Assembly (NCBI GenBank): GCA_016938095.1
Contig: JAFGVG010000426.1
Location: 1 to 5,860, forward strand
DNA: 5,860 nucleotides
Source: Bacteroidales bacterium
Lineage (GTDB): Bacteria; Bacteroidota; Bacteroidia; Bacteroidales; UBA10428
Direction: 5' to 3'
Below, one piece after another: positions 4,541-5,860 of the stretch. Below the pieces are notes generated by a model. That model was not told the origin of the DNA and made no database searches. It saw nothing but the letters and a program-made list of their open reading frames with translations. The position numbers were made by a program, and so were the translations under genes. Position 1 is the stretch's first letter; each line of letters opens with the position of its first letter.

Positions 4541-5473
4541 TTAGAATTGTAAAGAGAAGCCAATGGCCAGTACTTCCTTAAACTGGACTTTTGAGAAATA
4601 CACCTTGGGATCGCCGTTGATGTCAGTTTTATCTTCATCCACAATGCCAATGTCATCATCATATATAAGGTGCGTTGACACTGTAGCAGAAATGAATTTA
4701 TTCACCTTCATCGATAACAGGGTTTCCCAGCTTACATCAATATTGCCAAAATCTTTCAGGTAATTCGAAAAGAGATCGAGTTTGGTCTGGAGTCCTATGT
4801 TCTCCATCAGGTTCATCTTCATGAATGCACGGAGATAGCCACCCACTTCGCTTTTGACATGATCACCCGGGTCCACACCAAAAGCACCGGCATTGGACAG
4901 GTCGTCATCACTTACAAAGGTGAGTTTTGAGGTCAGCGGAGCAAAGAATATCGTGAAGTTTTCGCTGGGTTTGTAATCGATACCAAGGGCGGCAAGCAGG
5001 TAACCGGGTGCCATAAAGCGTGAAATTACCACGCTGTCGTTCGGATAATTAAAACCGTCGGTCAGTTGCGTTTTAAAGTTCAGCAAGGCAGCGTAATACA
5101 GCTTGTCGGCAGCTTTCAAACCGTATTTTGAGGTAAAATCGATTCGGTCGTCGGTTTTCCACCAGTCCTGATCTTTTTGCTTCAGCGTTCCATAAGCCAG
5201 GTCGAGGTAGTTTTCCCACAGGCTTTTTTCTTGCTTGTTGTGGGCATAAAGGCTGAGCAAACCATTGATGGCTACTGAACTTTGTCCACCCGATGCCCAG
5301 TTTGTGAGCGATGTTTGTGCAGTGTTGATGTTGATGACACCGCCTCGTTTCCAACCCATAAGAGAATCCTCTTTTTGGGTTTTGAGCAGTTTCTCAGCCT
5401 CGGTTACCTGTGCGTGTACGCCTGCAAAGGCTACAAGTAGCAGGTATGTTAACAGTTTTCTTTTCATGATCAT
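4541..5473 (-). CDS. DUF3078 outer-membrane beta-barrel protein
   Basis: A 310-residue secreted protein matching the DUF3078 family of Bacteroidota, whose function is unknown. A signal peptide is clear: KRK at 4-6, a hydrophobic core at 7-18 and a cleavage site VHA|Q after residue 21. The mature N-terminal part contains the family-like GWKRGGVININTAQTS and NWASGGQSS segments (about 40-66). It is followed by alternating aromatic/polar strands (LSLYAHN, WENYLDLAYG, LYYAALLNFKTQ, FTIFFAPLTSKL, GGYLRAFMKMNL, LQTKLDLFSNYL) and a final strand ending FSLQF. A terminal Phe is the usual outer-membrane barrel signal. Start could be 5473 or the ATG two codons later at 5467; the signal peptide works with either. 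A perfect -7-like TATATTTG lies upstream. Downstream is mscL, 18 bases away. Envelope location is well supported; role unknown. Confidence 0.9.
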   Translation of the reverse strand: MIMKRKLLTYLLLVAFAGVHAQVTEAEKLLKTQKEDSLMGWKRGGVININTAQTSLTNWASGGQSSVAINGLLSLYAHNKQEKSLWENYLDLAYGTLKQKDQDWWKTDDRIDFTSKYGLKAADKLYYAALLNFKTQLTDGFNYPNDSVVISRFMAPGYLLAALGIDYKPSENFTIFFAPLTSKLTFVSDDDLSNAGAFGVDPGDHVKSEVGGYLRAFMKMNLMENIGLQTKLDLFSNYLKDFGNIDVSWETLLSMKVNKFISATVSTHLIYDDDIGIVDEDKTDINGDPKVYFSKVQFKEVLAIGFSLQF

Positions 5474-5534
5474 AACAAGTTGATTTTAAAATTTAAATAA
5501 CAGGAATTTGGTATTGTCGGTAATAGGGTTCAGA

Positions 5535-5542
5535 CAAATATA
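5535..5542 (-). promoter_or_regulatory. Candidate -7 promoter box for the DUF3078-mscL unit
   Basis: TATATTTG on the - strand is an exact TAnnTTTG match, about 60 bases before the DUF3078 start and within the 101-base gap after mgtE. It would give a leader near 55 bases. No TTG lies at the expected -33 spacing, so the call rests on the one box and could be chance in AT-rich DNA. Confidence 0.42.
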
Positions 5543-5574
5543 TGAAAAATGCTGCATATTTATATGACAGCCGG

Positions 5575-5860
5575 TTAAAACACGCCATACATCAATCGTC
5601 CCATCACCAGGTATATCGAAAGCCCGATGATATCGTTGGTTGTGGTAATAAAAGGTCCGGTTGCCAGGGCAGGATCAACGTTGAATTTTTGCAGCACCAG
5701 CGGCACCAGGGTGCCAAAAACCGATGCGAACAGGATAACCGAAAACAGGGCTATGCTTACAGTAGCTGTAAGCGCGAATGAATCGCTGAAAATCAGGTTG
5801 TACAGAAAGATCAGTGCCGATAAGATAATCCCGTTGATAAGGGCAACCGAAAATTCTTTC
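5575..5860 (-). CDS. mgtE: Magnesium transporter MgtE, C-terminal part (cut by window edge)
   Basis: The last 94 codons of an MgtE-type Mg2+ channel/transporter, entering from the right edge. The visible part is almost all membrane domain: a helix at about 4-24 of the fragment (EFSVALINGIILSALIFLYN), one at about 28-55 (ending FGTLVPLVLQKF), the loop VDPALATGPFITTTNDIIG, and a last helix to the C-terminus (GLSIYLVMGRLMYGVF). The Asp in TTTND (residue 76 of the fragment) corresponds to the conserved pore Asp that binds Mg2+ in the family. The cytoplasmic N and CBS domains and most helices lie outside the window, so completeness cannot be judged. It is on the same strand as the DUF3078 gene, 101 bases upstream, with a promoter-like box between, so read-through is possible but not required. 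Confidence 0.94.
   Translation of the reverse strand, partial: KEFSVALINGIILSALIFLYNLIFSDSFALTATVSIALFSVILFASVFGTLVPLVLQKFNVDPALATGPFITTTNDIIGLSIYLVMGRLMYGVF

Noticed and set aside
5073..5354. 93-codon - strand open frame inside the DUF3078 gene
   Set aside because: It is a different frame of the same strand, and the DUF3078 frame has a signal peptide and barrel strands throughout.
5542..5781. 79-codon + strand open frame at the right end
   Set aside because: It is antisense to the clearly recognisable C-terminus of MgtE.

Overview
The window looks like ordinary chromosomal DNA from a member of the Bacteroidota, probably close to Bacteroidales/Marinilabiliales. Three things support this. 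The gene content is typical: a DUF3078 outer-membrane protein, a short tail-less SSB, a SiaC/DUF1987 protein, and a Bacteroidota-type zinc-ribbon orphan. Several starts lack a purine-rich Shine-Dalgarno sequence. The promoter-like sites resemble the Bacteroidota TTG-N19-21-TAnnTTTG pattern rather than the E. coli -35/-10 pattern. No phage, plasmid, CRISPR, rRNA or tRNA signature was seen.

Layout from left to right. (1) A + strand pair: a 6-pyruvoyl/6-carboxy-tetrahydropterin synthase (12-425) and yidD (429-701), only 3 bases apart. YidD meets a two-helix membrane protein (698-901, -) tail to tail, overlapping by 4 bases. (2) A divergent pair: an Fhit-like HIT hydrolase (1004-1480, -) and a HAD/beta-phosphoglucomutase-like phosphatase (1587-2252, +). 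The promoter of the latter sits so close to its ATG that the mRNA may be leaderless. The phosphatase again overlaps its convergent neighbour ssb (2249-2599, -) by 4 bases. (3) A divergent control region between ssb and a zinc-ribbon protein (2780-3139, +). It holds four 10-bp-phased repeats and a 9-bp-arm palindrome whose two arms may act as opposing -7 elements. (4) A - strand pair: a SiaC-type regulatory phosphoprotein (3442-3816), then a small cysteine-rich protein (3180-3422). (5) A gene-free stretch (3817-4108) with a strong - strand terminator-like hairpin, three tandem 18-bp repeats, a dispersed-type palindromic repeat and a further hairpin. (6) A - strand block: the C-terminus of mgtE (5575-5860, cut by the window edge), a DUF3078 beta-barrel protein (4541-5473) and mscL (4109-4522).

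Functionally most of the window is housekeeping: pterin chemistry, membrane-protein insertion, nucleotide hydrolysis, ssDNA binding, Mg2+ transport and osmotic-shock protection. The parts least explained by known annotation are the ssb/zinc-ribbon control region, the SiaC plus cysteine-rich protein pair, and the composite repeat/terminator before mscL. I found no convincing wholly new multi-gene system.
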